A stretch of 64,000 nt of DNA from Populus alba (GCF_005239225.2 NC_133295.1:3286001-3350000); one strand, 5' to 3'. Shown: positions 33,492-46,437, counted from the stretch's first letter. A program made the numbers and translations. The notes: generated from the sequence alone by a model not told the origin.

Positions 33492-35510
33492 ATGGCTAGC
33501 ATGGGAGACTGGGAGCAAAAGAATCTTGTAGAGGAGCTAACGCTAGGGATGGAGCTTGCAAAGCAACTTCAAATTCATCTCAACGTGCCATCTTCTTCAA
33601 GAGAAACCCGTGAAGTTTTGGTCCAGAAGATCTTAACTTCCTATGAAAAGGCGCTTTCGATGCTAAATTTTGGTACTAGCCTGGTGGGAGAGCTGCATCC
33701 AGTTGGAGGGATTACGATTAGAAATTCTGAATCGCCTCCTTCGCACAGTGGAAGTCCTCGGAGTGAAGACTCCGACCGTGATACGAGGGACGAGAGGCAA
33801 ATAGATTATGGCTCTAGTTCAAGGTAGATAGATATTTTGTATCATATAAATGAGCTAGCCTATTTAATGTTTTGTCCATCAAGTGTTTTTTTTTGCATTG
33901 CAAGATTGTGATTTTTGGAATGTTAATTGATTGCAGAAAGAGCATGCCTAGATGGACAAAGCAAGTGAGAGTTAACCCAGGAATGGGACTGGAAGGGCCT
34001 CTCGATGATGGATTTAGCTGGAGAAAGTATGGGCAGAAAGCCATTCTTGGAGCCAAATATCCAAGGTGGGTATCCTTAATTTATCCTTGTTAGAATTATG
34101 AATTCTAAAATGGGTTTCTTTATGCACAGAGAAAGAGTGCCAAATGACTTTCTTTTAGATTCACATGCAAATCATAGCAAGTCCCTTTCTCGTACAAGTT
34201 TGTGACTCTCCTTAGTAATGGAGCATATCTGCATCTTTCGCCTCACGTCATGAATCATTTTTACGATTAGACGTCTATCTCTTCCTATGCCCCGCAGTAG
34301 TGATTCCTCTGACATTACAATGCTGCCGATAGATCCAATTCTTTCATGTATTGGATTTATAGTGTGTTCTCGGGGTAAAATTTTGTATTAATGTAATGTA
34401 TTGGAGTTCTTTTCTTTTTAAAAGGATGGAATAGAATAACCGGCCGGTTGACTCTCCATAGTTATGGAGCATAAAATGGTTCCCCCTTTCCTCTTCAGGT
34501 CATACATCGCCGGAGAGTGCTTTCTACGGCCAATCCCCTCCTAATAGTATAGCTCAAAGTAGCTTTCTTTCGCTTTTTTTCTTTCCTCGAAGTTGAGGCC
34601 CATAGGCTTGTTTCGTTAATTTCCAAGCAGCTACACTTCAGCACTTGCTTACATCAATTAGTCCATGGTTTCACACTACCGAGCTAGAACTGTACCATAA
34701 CAGGTGGCGATATCTGATTAAACTAGATTACCTTTTTCTTCCACCATGAACTTGCATCCCATGATTATGACTTAATCTTTAATAATTACATCATATGATC
34801 TCATGATATTTTCTGCACTTTATCATAACAAAACGATTCTTTGTGCTTTCAGAGGCTATTATAGATGCACTCATCGCAATGTCCAAGGTTGTTTAGCCAC
34901 AAAGCAAGTGCAAAGGTCCGATGAAGATCCAACCATTTTTGAAATCACCTACCGTGGAAGGCATACATGCACTCAAGCCTCTAATTTGCTTCCTCTTTCA
35001 CAACTCCGAGAAAATCAAGGACCTAGCACTAATATCACCATAGAGCCTCAACAAAACCAACTCCACCAAGAAAACAATCCACATACACAGGAGCTCCTCT
35101 TGAACTTTCGCAGAGGACTTAAAGTCATGACGGAAGGCTCAGACTCTCATGATCAGCAATCTTTTCCAACTAATACATTCCAATTCCCTTCAACATCCAC
35201 TGTCAAACCTGAAAACGATTCCTTGTTTCCTCCTTCCATGGTAGAAAACAGTTTCGTGGGGAATTTCTCACCACCATTTATATCTCCTTCAGATTCTGTC
35301 ACAAACTATTATTCTGTGTCTCCAAATGAGATGCAACATGGCTTTGGAGGGAACAAGAATTTTCAAAGTTCTGAGTCTGAGCTTACTGATCATATCATCT
35401 CTGCTGCTGCCTCGACTACTACCTCTCCTACTGTTGGACTGGATTTCCCATTTGGGAATGTTAACTTTGATCCCAACTTTACATTTGATAATCCAGGATT
35501 CCTCTCTTAG
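33492..35510 (+). CDS. Group III WRKY transcription factor (WRKY41/53-like), three exons, 372 aa
   Basis: Exons are 33492-33823, 33937-34065 and 34853-35510, totalling 1119 nt with consistent phase. The WRKY domain covers about residues 134-194: WRKYGQK at 139-145, then a C-X7-C-X23-H-X-C zinc knuckle (C159, C167, H191, C193), which defines group III. The second intron splits the Arg codon after KYP, the usual position for this group. The N-terminus ([20 protein letters not shown] ... [13 protein letters not shown]) is the conserved helical region of the WRKY30/41/46/53/55 branch. The C-terminus is Ser/Asn/Phe-rich, as in activation domains. Such proteins are nuclear, bind TTGAC(C/T) W-boxes and act in defence, salicylate signalling and leaf senescence. 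I start at MASMGDW; a second ATG lies three codons later. A W-box (TTGACT, 34448-34453) also lies in intron 2. Which paralogue it is cannot be told from sequence alone. Confidence 0.95.
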
Positions 35511-38500
35511 GTCCATTAAGGGAGGGATTAAATAAAGTGAAGATAGCTTAAGAATCTTCATTACCTAGGCCACTTGCACCTGGTGAGTGGTCACAGTTTG
35601 TACTAATTTAATACAAGAGAGTGAAAGAGAATCATCAAGTGATTAAATAGTTTGCTAGAGCTAGGTGTTCAGGAAAACTGCTTGTAACATTTTTTGTATT
35701 AATTTCCTTGGAATACTAATAATTGTATTGTTTTGATCGAGCCAAGATGGATAGAAATAGTTTTATTGGATACTTTTTTTGGGCTTTTTTCACCCTTTAT
35801 CAAGGTCTGCAGTTGCATCATTTACTTAAAGCTACATTTGATTTTGTGTTTTAAACGGTGTTTAGATGAATTTTTAAAAATATATTTTTTAAAAATCTTA
35901 AATTGATAAATTTTTATAATATATTTTTTTGATGGTTTTGATCATGTGTTCATAACACAAACAAAAAAATTTATTTTAATATATTTTTAAATAAAAAAAT
36001 ATTTGTTAAAAAATACCCTGTAACACTACCAAAAACACACTAAATATATATATAATTGTTTATTGATTTCATTATGTGAGACAGTTATTTCAAGATTTTA
36101 ATTCTATGCAGTGTAAATAATTTGGTATTTGTTCTTTGGTATTTAATTATAAAAATCCACAATACGTAAATAAATCAATCTATTTTGTACCGAGCACATA
36201 ATAATAATTTAAAATTTAAATTTAGAGTTAATTATCATTTAATCCCTATAGTTTACAAAAAAAAAAAACTCATAATTAAATTAGCCCATGTAATTTAAAT
36301 CATCCTGATATAATACCTTTTTTTTCTTCACAATACCTTGTTTTCTAATCATAATTCCCCATATCATTACTTCTCTTTTCTTTATTCTGATTTTCAAAAA
36401 ATAAAATTGAAAAAGTAATTGGATCGATGGAGGGAGTAAATTATTAAAAGTATGAAGAAATAGGGATTTGAAAATACATGTATGATATTATGGTGCAATG
36501 TGTTTTATAGCTTTCCACTAGAAAATATATTGAAATAATTGTTTTAGAGATTTTTTTTTTAATTTTTCATACAATCATGTAATATTAAAAATATATATTT
36601 TTAAAACATATTTTAAAGCACAAGCCTACGGCAGTCTAAACACTCTAGTTATGATACTTTTAGACGTTCTCTTTTTATGGGAGTTAAACCTCCCAACTTA
36701 TACGACAAAACGAATTTGGGTCCAAATAGAAATTACCAATTTTCATAGAATTTGGGTCCATTATTGACTAAGATGTTTTATACTAAGAAAAGATCTTTTA
36801 GCCAGAAAGAGCATTCGGACAAGGCCCAGGCTCCAAGCTCAGAGGTCGGGAAGCCTCAACGATGACTAGACCCAACAACCTAATTACACTCCGATGACAA
36901 CACATCCGTGTCTGGTTTCTTTCAAACAAAACAAATATGAACAGAACAATAAATTGTCTGCTCAAATTGCAATTTCAAAAGAAAGCAAGACTTTCCTGTG
37001 GTCCATGCCTCCATTAAGGCATTCATGCAATTTCCTGCTAGCTTCCCTTCAATCTCCTTCTAAGATTATAGGGGACCAGGACCGGGGCCAGCTCCCTACA
37101 TACATGATGCTATTCAAATGAGTGTTTTGGTGAGTTAACACATTGCAAAAAATTAGAAAAAATTAAATTAATACAAATTAGAAATAAATTACATCAAATT
37201 TGATTGAGAAAAAGTGTTTAATATATCTCTAGGAGTAAAATATGAGTGGTGAAAATGACTAGCGGTAGCTGGAAAATCCAATACCCATCACTGGCAAAGA
37301 GAAAATTAACTTGGTTGCCGTGATTTTTGTTAAAGAGAAAGAAAGAGATTAGTATTTTAGAAAGATAAAAGTGTTTTATAGTTGTTATGAAGTGTTTTTA
37401 TTGGTGAAGAGAGAGAGAGTAGAAATAAAAACAAAATCTAATATTTAATTTAAAATGATTCACAGATAACATTTACGACTTATTAATTATTTAAATATTT
37501 TATCAAAAATATTATTTTATCAATTTGAAAAACTCATATTCAAATTAAGTAATTTTTTTCAAAATGTAATAATTCTTCTTGATCAAAAAGATGCAATGAC
37601 ATTGATAGGGTAATGGCGTTTCGGCTAGCGGTCCATTCATGTGCTCACACTTCTTCTAACACTCCAATTCTTAACTTTAAAAGTCCAGTCTTTTTTTACC
37701 CTTTTCCTAGGCAAATCTTGAACTATTTGGTCCCCTCCATGGAAATTGTACCTGCAATACTTTTTTTTTTTTTTTAAGGATAAACACACACTTATAATTC
37801 TCTTTTGTAGACAAAAAAAAAAAAAAAAACGTTCTTAAGAAAAAGGATAACAAGAAGTTTTTCTCAATTTTTATGGCCAAACTGAGATGAGATGCTTTAC
37901 AAAAGATGGTCATTAAATTAAAACTAAAACTAAAATGAAATAAGCTAGTGAATTTACCGTAACCCAATAGATAAATCTTTGTGGAGTGTAATGGTGTTAC
38001 ACGGTGATTTCTCTATTCTTTGTTTTTTTTTTTTTTTTTAATCACTTGACTTTTTTTATATTTGGTTCTTTAACTTTGTGTTGATTTGGGATTATTCTTA
38101 CTAATTTGTTTTAGATGTCTACATATGAAAAACTCACGGTGTTAAGAAAATATTTCATCGTTTGGTTAATGATTTTTTTGGCAAAATAAAATTTAATTTT
38201 ATTAATTTAAAATAATTAGAGTTTTTATGATTAAATTTGAAATCTAAACAAGTATTCAACTTTTTATTTCTAGCACAAATGATTGAATTGCATGGATAAG
38301 AGGAAAAGTTCAACTCCTTTTTTTATTGTTTGACTTTTTTTTTTTTAATGTGATCCTTTCACATAAAGTTTATTTGGGATTAAACATAGTGGTTTGTTTT
38401 AGCTGCTTAGATATGAAGATCTCGCAATATTGAGAAATTTTTTTTGGACATTGGTTAATGCTCAATTCTGATAAAATAAAATAAAATTTTATTATTATAA

Positions 38501-38870
38501 AACACGTAAGGTTTTAGGGATTAAATTTGAAACTAAAACAAATAAGAGGGATTACAGTGAGCCAATATAGAGAAATTGGCTGATAAGTGCAACCCATACG
38601 CTAGTGTGCACTGCAGTGGTGTGTGCAACTTCCTCTAATCCTAGAATATCGTGTTTATTGGTGGTGTTGGAAGTAGCTCGGTGAGGCCTTGTGTGTTTAG
38701 CAGCATGTGGCGACAGAAAAGCCATGTTGTGGTTCCAACATCCCCTTCTTCTTTTTTTCCTTCTCATTTCTTGGTTCTGTCTCATTTCTTTGGTTTCCGC
38801 GCTAACTTTGGTCTTTATTCTTTTAATTACTATTTGTTTTGTTTTGAATTTTTTATTATTGTTTTTAATT
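35511..38870. other. Intergenic region, no gene supported
   Basis: It contains a MITE-like copy (about 35830-36045), long A/T runs (37765, 37810 and 38020) and small ORFs (36894-37121, 37707-37967, 38552-38785) with no recognisable features. The stretch 38580-38720 is GC-richer with GTG/CAC words but unassigned. Confidence 0.45.
35830..36045. repeat. MITE-like dispersed element copy (diverged)
   Basis: It reads 'acatttgattttgtgtttta' at the left, a reverse-oriented core-like 'ggttttgatcatgtgttc' near 35933, and 'aacactaccaaaaacacact' at the right. Confidence 0.4.
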
Positions 38871-38884
38871 TTATTTTTTTAATA

Positions 38885-39640
38885 TTAGATTGGTTAGGAA
38901 TTATGCTTCATGATTTTTTTATTTGTCTTTTATGAGATAATTCTGGTCTCATAACTCGAGTAATGAGTTCGAAAGGTTAACCTGAATCGAATTATTTTTT
39001 CAGTCATTTTTTGTAATTTTTAATTTATTTTTCAATTTAATGATTTAATTTGGGTTGAATGGGAATTGAGCTCCATAACTATTTTTTATTTTTATATTAT
39101 GGAGTTATCCTGGTCTCATGATCTAAGTTACAAGTTTGATGGGTTAGCTCAAATCTTCTTTTGGTTGTTTTTCAGTTATGTTCTTCAACAATGGGTTGGT
39201 TTGAGAATTTGACTTCATAATATGTTTTAGCTTTCTATTAAGTTATCTCAATCTCATGATCCAGATTGCAGGGTTTGGTGTGCTTGCCCAAGTTTACTAG
39301 GGTTATTTTATTTTTTGATCCTTTTTGTTAATTGAATTTTTTTCTATAACATCATTTTATATTGGGTTAGTTGAAAATTGAGTTTTGTAATTTTTTTTAA
39401 TATATTTTTTATGAGGTTATTTTGATCTCACAACTCGGGATACGAGTTTGGCAAGCTAACAAGATTTAACTCGATTTTTTTTTTTATAATTTTTTTAAAA
39501 ATATATTTTTTTTTTCAATTTCATCCTTCAATAATGGGTTGACTAGGAATTGGAGATTCAAATATGTTTTTAATTTTCTTTCCACGGAGTTATTTTATTC
39601 TAATAACCTAAGTCATATGTTTATTAGGATGACTTAATTC
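38885..39640. repeat. Degenerate tandem array, ~140-175 bp units
   Basis: Five diverged units are marked by the phrase 'ggtctca(t/c)aactcgagt' or variants near 38945, 39112, 39250, 39424 and 39597. Each is followed by an 'aagtttg' plus 'gttaac'-like phrase, a T-rich tract, and 'gggttg(a/g)ntgggaattgag'. A single related unit occurs at 20370-20640. It is noncoding and probably derived from a retroelement internal repeat, but that is inference. Confidence 0.65.
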
Positions 39641-39649
39641 AGTTATTTT

Positions 39650-40605
39650 TTTGGGTCGGTTTTTCAAATTTAATATTTTTTTAGTTTTAACCTTTAACTT
39701 TTTGTTTATTGACATATTTTTTTATTGTTTTTAGATGAATTAAAATTGTATTTTAGTTATTATTTTATTAAATTTCATTTAATTTTGACATTGTTATCAT
39801 GTAAGATTATATGAAATTTCTAAGAACATTGAAAAGAAATCTTTTCAAATTATGGGCATGCCTTTTTTTGTGCATTTATTATAATTAATTTTCTTTTAGT
39901 TCAGTTAATTTACTGGTTGATTGTTTTGTTTTGTTTTTATCATATAATAAAATAAAGCATGTTTACTGAATCTAGTCATGTCTATGACTTGAGTTGGAGA
40001 TTTTTTTCACTTCTTAGAAACATATTAACAACACTTGAGCATTAACCCAACCTGTAGTATAGTACGTATCACCAATTTAGTCTTATTTTGTTTCTAAAAA
40101 AAATGAGAATCATATATAGTTATACTTTCACTTCATGCAACCCCTTTTAACATCTAAACGAATTGAATTAAATTGGGATTTGAAATTGAAATCTTTATAT
40201 AACAAAGTCCCCTCAACTTTAATATCAAGCTTCAAATTCCCATTAGAGCATGCAAGAGATCCTATGTAGAATATGTTCATGCATGCAATTTATCAAAAAA
40301 GGAAAAAATAAAAAAGCATGCTCAAGAGTTATATATATCACCGGAGATCACCAACTTAACATTGGATTTCCATGTCAAGAAAATCGGATAATTTGACTAT
40401 AATTCTTAATTTATTGTTAAAAGCATGATGGGCAAGAGAAGCATCAACACATTAGTGAATAGACACTCGAGAGGCAAGCAATTTGATTGATCAATGAAAT
40501 GGAAATTGAATCCATACAATGAAATAAATTAAGCTTGAGAAATTGAGAGAATGCTCAAGAATACAAGGGCCTTCCTGGCTATCTAGCTAGCCAGCTACAA
40601 CGAGA
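39650..40605. other. 3' flank of the SPCH gene
   Basis: AT-rich without coding signal. It includes the SPCH 3' UTR next to 40609. No poly(A) signal could be assigned with confidence. Confidence 0.4.
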
Positions 40606-40608
40606 TGG

Positions 40609-43228
40609 TTAGCAGAATGTTAGCTGAATTTGTTGAGCAAGTTCCTCTGCGCTTAGTTGGCATCCAATTCCAATCTGTCAAGAAAGCAGTAGCTTTCAAT
40701 CATTAGCTACTGCAAATCTAAATTTAAATGAGCACAAGGAGACAAAAACAAATCCTTAGTGAATTCAAACTCAGTGAAGACAAATGACTGCAAAGATACC
40801 CTAGCTATTTTTCGGTTCTTTTATTTATTCTACCACACATTAATATTTTTTTTAATAACACATGTTAGAAAAAATTAGAAAAATAGCGCTGATTGAACAT
40901 AACCGCTACTAAAATAACTACTATTTCAAAATTAATGTCTCCTTCAAATGAATTAATATGTACAAAAATATAAAAGATGATATTTAAGAACTAATATGAG
41001 AAGCTAGTGTGACATGAAAGAAAATAAGAGAAGACAAAAAAAGAAAAGAAAAAATGGGTCACTAGAAACAGATTGGGAATTCATTTTCGACACAACTGGT
41101 ATCATTAGAAAGATTTTAACGAAACAATTCTAACTATATATTAAAATATCACCGAACAAGGTCATAACTGGTTTAAGATTAATTTACATGTTAATTACAA
41201 TCTTGTTTGGTAGTCTTTTAAGGTGTAGTTAAGTAAAATTGTCTCGTTGAATTTTTTTTAATGATACCGAGAGTGTCAAAAATAGATTCCTGATATGTAC
41301 TTGATAATTCATTCTTTATTTTTATTTTTTTATTTTTCTTTCTTGTTATATCACCTTATCTTGTATTTTTTTTTTTGGTTATTAAATCTTTATGAAATCT
41401 TGAAACATGACTAAACAATTGCTATTGAAATTTCATTAGTGATTGTGATATTCATAAACATGGTTGTTTTTTTTACTTCCAAATAGTTTTCAAACGTGTA
41501 TCATTCTCTCAAAAATTTTACCATATAGTGTCCTTTTTCATATAAAAAAACTCCCTAGTTTTCTGCAAAATTAATGTCGTGGATATCGAGAGACATGCAA
41601 TGAACTTCAAAGTCAGCACAAGTGTGTGGTACAATAAAGTGCTTTTTCACAAATGGACATGCAATTACCGTTACAACTACAACCATATTTACTATTTGTA
41701 CATATAAATTAATCCCACAATTAATTAGTGAATGGTCATGTCCTTTTCAGTGCTGATCTACCATTAATTTTGAGGTGCAGCTAATTTGTAATATTGTTTA
41801 ATTATTTTGGCCAAGAAAATTGAACTATTAATAAAAAGAAAAAAAATAGCATTCTATCCATGGACATGTAATTATCATGCGGTGACATTCCATGTACGTT
41901 TGGGCTCAAACTTTTTTCCTCTTCTTCCACTGACAAGAGAGAGGTAGGGAGAAAACAAAACTACATGAATGTCTGTCTTCCTACCATTAATTTAAGAGGC
42001 CTACTTGGTGCATAAATTCCTTTTTTTTTATTTTTTTTTTCTTTTCTTCTCCATTAATTATTATTTTGCTCTTATAAATCGAATGATAATTAAATTGGTG
42101 CAAGAAAACTAAATCTAGGGGAAGTGACATCTTTTACCTTGATTGTGAAGGAGTTGAGCATAGTTTCATGATCTACTATGCTAATGCTCACATGTAGAAT
42201 CTCGAGGGCAAGGTCTTCAAGGGCAGAAATTATCTTCACAGCCTGACCAGGAATCTGAGGAGATACAGTCTTCAATAGAACATTTGGGCCTGAGAATTTA
42301 ACCTCAACATCAGCAATTGCTGACTTGGAATTCGCGACGAGTTCGTTAATGTTGTCATTAATGGAGGAGGAGGAAGATGGAGATGGAGACGATTCAAGTG
42401 AAGTAGCCATGGAAGGAGAAAGGTAACCTTGTTGCAATCTTGGCTTGTAAGGACTACATGGTTGTGGAGTTGTTGGGCTAATGGGCAAATTAAGTCTAGG
42501 ACTTAGTGGTGGTTTTCTAGGGCTAAGTGGTGAAGGTCTTGGAGTACTTGAAACAATCCTAGGGCTAAGAACTTCACTATAAACTTTCCTTTTCTTCTTG
42601 GCTTCAAGTGATTGTAGAACTTGCTGCAACTCATTGATGTAATCAACAACTCCTCCTATTATTGATGCTTGGTCTCCCTACGCATATATAGTAGAACAAT
42701 AAGAAATAAAAGAGTGCAAAAAACATTAGGAACAGATGGAGGAGAACACCTAAAGAAAACAAAAAAAATAATACAAGTGAAAAAGCTTACTCTTTTGACA
42801 TAGAAGCAAGGCATGAGGGACCTTAAAACAGACAAGTGCTCGTTCATCTGCTTTCGCCGGTTGCGTTCCACTGTAATATGAGACATACGTTGCTGCCCAT
42901 CTGGATTTACTTCCTGATCTGAAGAAGCTGTGGCTGCTGCTGACGCTGAAATCTTTTGTCTCTTGCTTTTTGGAGAAGTTTCAAGCTCATTATTGGTCTC
43001 ATCAAAATCATGCAAAGCATTAGAAGATGAAGACTTTTGGGACACTAACCGCCTTGTTTCTTCGCTTTCTTTTGAGCTAACAACAGCTTCGTCTAATGGT
43101 GTTACCGGAGGGAAATCTGTTACACTGTCTAAACTCTCAAAAATAGCAAACAAATCATCTCCATCAAAGGCAGTGTCGCCAAATTCAGGGTGTACTTCTT
43201 CAAGAAAATCAGACAAACTCTCAGTCAT
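40609..43228 (-). CDS. SPCH: SPEECHLESS bHLH transcription factor, three exons, 347 aa
   Basis: Minus-strand exons are 43228-42791, 42677-42138 and 40674-40609 (438 + 540 + 66 nt; all junctions phase 0). SPCH starts the stomatal lineage by driving asymmetric entry divisions, as a heterodimer with ICE1/SCRM. The bHLH is at about residues 116-167: basic region [17 protein letters not shown] with H117, E121 and R125 for E-box binding, a loop at [16 protein letters not shown], and helix 2 [19 protein letters not shown]. The exon 1/2 junction falls after YVKR. Next comes a Ser-Pro-rich segment ([33 protein letters not shown]) matching the MAP-kinase target domain unique to SPCH among SPCH/MUTE/FAMA. 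The C-terminal ACT-like domain starts at [17 protein letters not shown] and ends [15 protein letters not shown], encoded partly by the 21-codon last exon. Arabidopsis SPCH is 364 aa. The second intron is long (1463 bp). One oddity is IGIGC where Arabidopsis, as I recall it, has IGIEC. Confidence 0.96.
40866..40985. repeat. Dispersed repeat fragment within SPCH intron 2, shared with 55309-55450
   Basis: Both places read, with changes, 'attagaaaaata', then 'aacataaccgctacta' or an equivalent, 'aattatgtctccttc' and 'aattaatatgtacaaaaa'. This suggests an LTR or MITE fragment inserted in the intron. The match is moderate. Confidence 0.45.
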
Positions 43229-43790
43229 TTTGAACGAACGTTTGACCTTTTCCTTCTTGAAAAAAACTTGCTTTTCTTGTAGTTTTCTGGGAAAGCGAGC
43301 AAAAAAAATGAAGGGCTAAACAAGGGCGGAGAGAGTGAAGTGGTATAGCAAGAGGCAGATGATAGCATCCATGAAAACAGCGAGTACAATAGTATTTCTC
43401 GAGATTGTCAAGATGGATAAAAGGATCGCAAATGGAGTAAACATAGAGACTAAAGTGGTGATGTGAAAGGGACTAAACCATCGCCATCAAGGGTATCTTT
43501 TAAGCTCATTGTCTGAAAGTCAGGTTAACCCTTGCCTTCTGTTGCTGGTGATCGATCTTACGGGATTTAGGGAGGTATAGTTGCAGAAACTTAGCACAGA
43601 CACCCAGGATGACACATGCAAAGCCAAAGGGACAGTGAAAACTCACAAACAACGGAAAGGTGCCCGTTAGAGAGAGAAAATTAGGAGATGAGGGGAGGGA
43701 TGGGGAGAGAGGGGGTGAGGAGGTTATATATAAGATGAGGATGTTAATGAAGAGCAATGGAGATTGTGTTCAAAGAACAATCGAGGCTTG
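43229..43790 (-). promoter_or_regulatory. SPCH 5' UTR and core promoter
   Basis: A palindromic TATA candidate ttatatataa lies at 43724-43733. Downstream of it on the minus strand is a strongly CT-rich tract (43640-43720) of the kind found in plant leaders. If used, the 5' UTR would be about 460 nt. The small minus-strand ORF at 43506-43757 in this stretch is most likely translated leader. Confidence 0.45.
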
Positions 43791-44111
43791 GTGATTGTTC
43801 ACGAAGCTCATTATATTATTGTGAATTTGAAAAATATTCTCCATCTCATCAAAAGCGTGTGGAAAACATTATGTTAATTTACTGTATCGTTTTTAATATA
43901 CATACAGATGAGAGTGAATGATATGAGACTAAAATAAATGCAACGAATGTAGGAGACAAAAACTATTAATCAATTCCATAAAACATTAAATATTTTTGAC
44001 ATTATTGTGATAGAGTGATTCTATTCGAAGGAATTCTTAAATTCAGTGGATGTTTGCTAAAATAGTTTAATTTGTTGTCACATGTGTTATTAAACTTTTA
44101 CTGGTTTATCG

Positions 44112-44325
44112 GGTCATGTTTGTTTCTGTGTTTTAAAAGTGATTTAAAAAAAAATTATTTTTTTATTAACTTTAAATTAATATATTTTTAGTGTTTTTAA
44201 ATCATTTTGATGTACTGATGTCAAAAATAATTTTTAAAATATATAAAAAATATCATTGGCATGTATTTTAACATGAAAAATTATATGAAAAACAACCACA
44301 ACCACACTACCAAACAAACTTTGAA
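44112..44325. repeat. MITE-like dispersed element copy
   Basis: It reads 'gtttgtttctgtgttttaaa' at the left. The reverse-oriented core 'atcattttgatgtactgatg' is near 44203. The right end is 'aaccacaaccacactaccaa', the complement of the GTGTGGTTGTGG-type start seen in sister copies. Confidence 0.55.
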
Positions 44326-45109
44326 ATTTCAAGTTAAGTTCTGAAAAAGTAAAATAAAAATTAACTCAATTAAATTTACAATTTAAAAGGTTTATTCAAA
44401 CCTATAATTCCATCTCTTTAATCAAAACCTAGTTTATTTTTTTTAAAAATAAGATTATTTTAATTAACACTTATAAAATTGCTCACCCGGTCAAATTTAA
44501 TAACTTTGGTTGTTATAATGAATTATGTTAATTATTGTACTTATTAATATAATTATATCTAAATGATATGTTTGATTATTTAGTTCACATAATACATGGA
44601 ATAATCTTAATATTCTTATATTTGATGATTTCTTATTCGCTAGATATTGAATGAAACTAAGAGATTAATATTTAACTAAATACACACTCAGCATTAATTC
44701 CAAGTCCCTATTAGTTGTTCAATAAAGAGGAAAAGAAAAGTGTTCGGCATACAGACACACACGTAAAGAGAAATGGTGGAGTGCAAAGAAAATTTTCCAT
44801 AATCGAACATGATTGGACTTTTAGTACTGCTTGCTAAAGATAGAAGAAATTCACAACCAAACTAATATGGGTATAATTTAATTAGTTAAGTTATAAATTT
44901 ATATTTTAGAAGTTATTAGTTTGAGTTTTATAAATTTCAGGGTCATTGAAAGTTTATATGACCGTTAATTTTAAAACTCGTGGAATTAGTCGAGATGCAC
45001 ACAAGTTAACCTAAATATTTACATTAATAATAAAAAAAATACACAATCGATGGTAATCGAGTGTACTTAGATCATCCTGCAAAAAAGTATGCCTTAGATT
45101 CTTTGTAGA

Positions 45110-45290
45110 CGTTGTTTGATTTAAAGGTAAATTTATTTTTGTATTTTAAAAGTTTTTTAAAGAAAAATTAATTTTTTTTTATTCTTTTTATTTTAAATTA
45201 ATATATTTTATTATTTTTTATTTGATCATGTTAAAAATAAAATTTTTAAAATAAAAAAAAATTTAAAAATAATTTTCAAACCTATTGAAT
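45110..45290. repeat. MITE-like dispersed element copy (diverged)
   Basis: It reads 'gtttgatttaaaggtaaatt' at the left and 'aataattttcaaacctattg' at the right, with a core remnant 'tttgatcatgttaaaaataa'. Confidence 0.35.
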
Positions 45291-46437
45291 GTGCTGTATG
45301 TCAGGTGGCAGAGGCTGCCTTGTAGTTGTACATTACTGGTTGATCAGCCTCCCGGCCATGGAGTAAAACAATATTTTATGACATCAACAGGACCACCTGC
45401 ACAAGACGTGAATTTATTGTAACAACACGGATTGGTTGTAAAATTGTGAGTTGTGACCTTGTGTATCGAGAATATACATCTCTTGTGAGTTGTGACCTTG
45501 TGTAAATCGGCTCAACGGACGTCTATCGAGAAGAAATAAGTGTTTTTTTAAAGTCCGGTAATAATTATTTTTAAAATATTTTTAATTAAAAATATATTAA
45601 AATAATATAATTAAAAAAATATAAATTTTTTTAATTTTTTAGAAAACAAAGTACAAATTTTAAAAACAAATTAACTTAAAATTGATCCCGTTAATTTAGT
45701 GGACATAGTCAAGATTTAGTTTGGATTTTAATTTTTTTTAAATAATATCATTTTAATATTTTTTTAAATCAAAATAATATCTCAACATGTATCAATGCGT
45801 TTTAAAAGCCAAACCAGATCATTTACTAACTTGGTTGAATGATTATTTTTCACAGGTGTGTGGAGTATGGAAGGTCGATTCAAGATTTCAGAGTATATTC
45901 ATATTAAAAAGATTTTAGATTTTGAATTAATTTTCTTCGTTATGAAAAATATTATTGTAATATACCCATATGGGAAAAATTTAGGATAAGTTATACTTAC
46001 ATAAAGTTCTGGTAGTATTCCCTATTTTACACTGTTCTTTAAAATTTAAAAAGTTGCAATAGCACCTTTCTTATTTTAAATCAATTGCAAGCTTTGTAAG
46101 ATGCTTTCTACCAAAAAAAAAAAAAAACGGCTACTTTTGTTAAAAGCTATAATGGGCATTGCAAAAATGAAGTGTTTGTTTAGCAATTAAGGCATTATTA
46201 TATTTCTGTAAGGATAAGAATACAAGTTTGATTTTCAGAAAACGCATTTATTAAAAGAGACAGTTATGAACCCCGAACGGGACTAGCCTCATCCTTTAAA
46301 AAGATGTAAGGATATCCAAATAAAAACCAAAAAAATTATAGGCATTGCAACCAATGTATATTCATTTATGGAGAGACATGAAAATGGATTTCCATGGATA
46401 TATATATCTAGCTAGGTTTATATACACCTTGAGAGGT

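Larger units (their letters stand above)
43800..46340. other. AT-rich intergenic region with MITE-like copies
   Basis: Besides the copies at 44112 and 45110, bases 45540-45820 are a further diverged candidate. The block 45300-45500 is GC-richer and contains a ~25 bp direct repeat (tgtgagttgtgaccttgtgt at about 45447 and 45484). Bases 46260-46330 resemble the reverse complement of 3170-3245. No gene is supported. Confidence 0.45.

Noticed and set aside
42930..43319. 129-codon + strand ORF opposite SPCH exon 1
   Set aside because: The minus strand encodes the conserved SPCH N-terminus and bHLH; this frame is its antisense.
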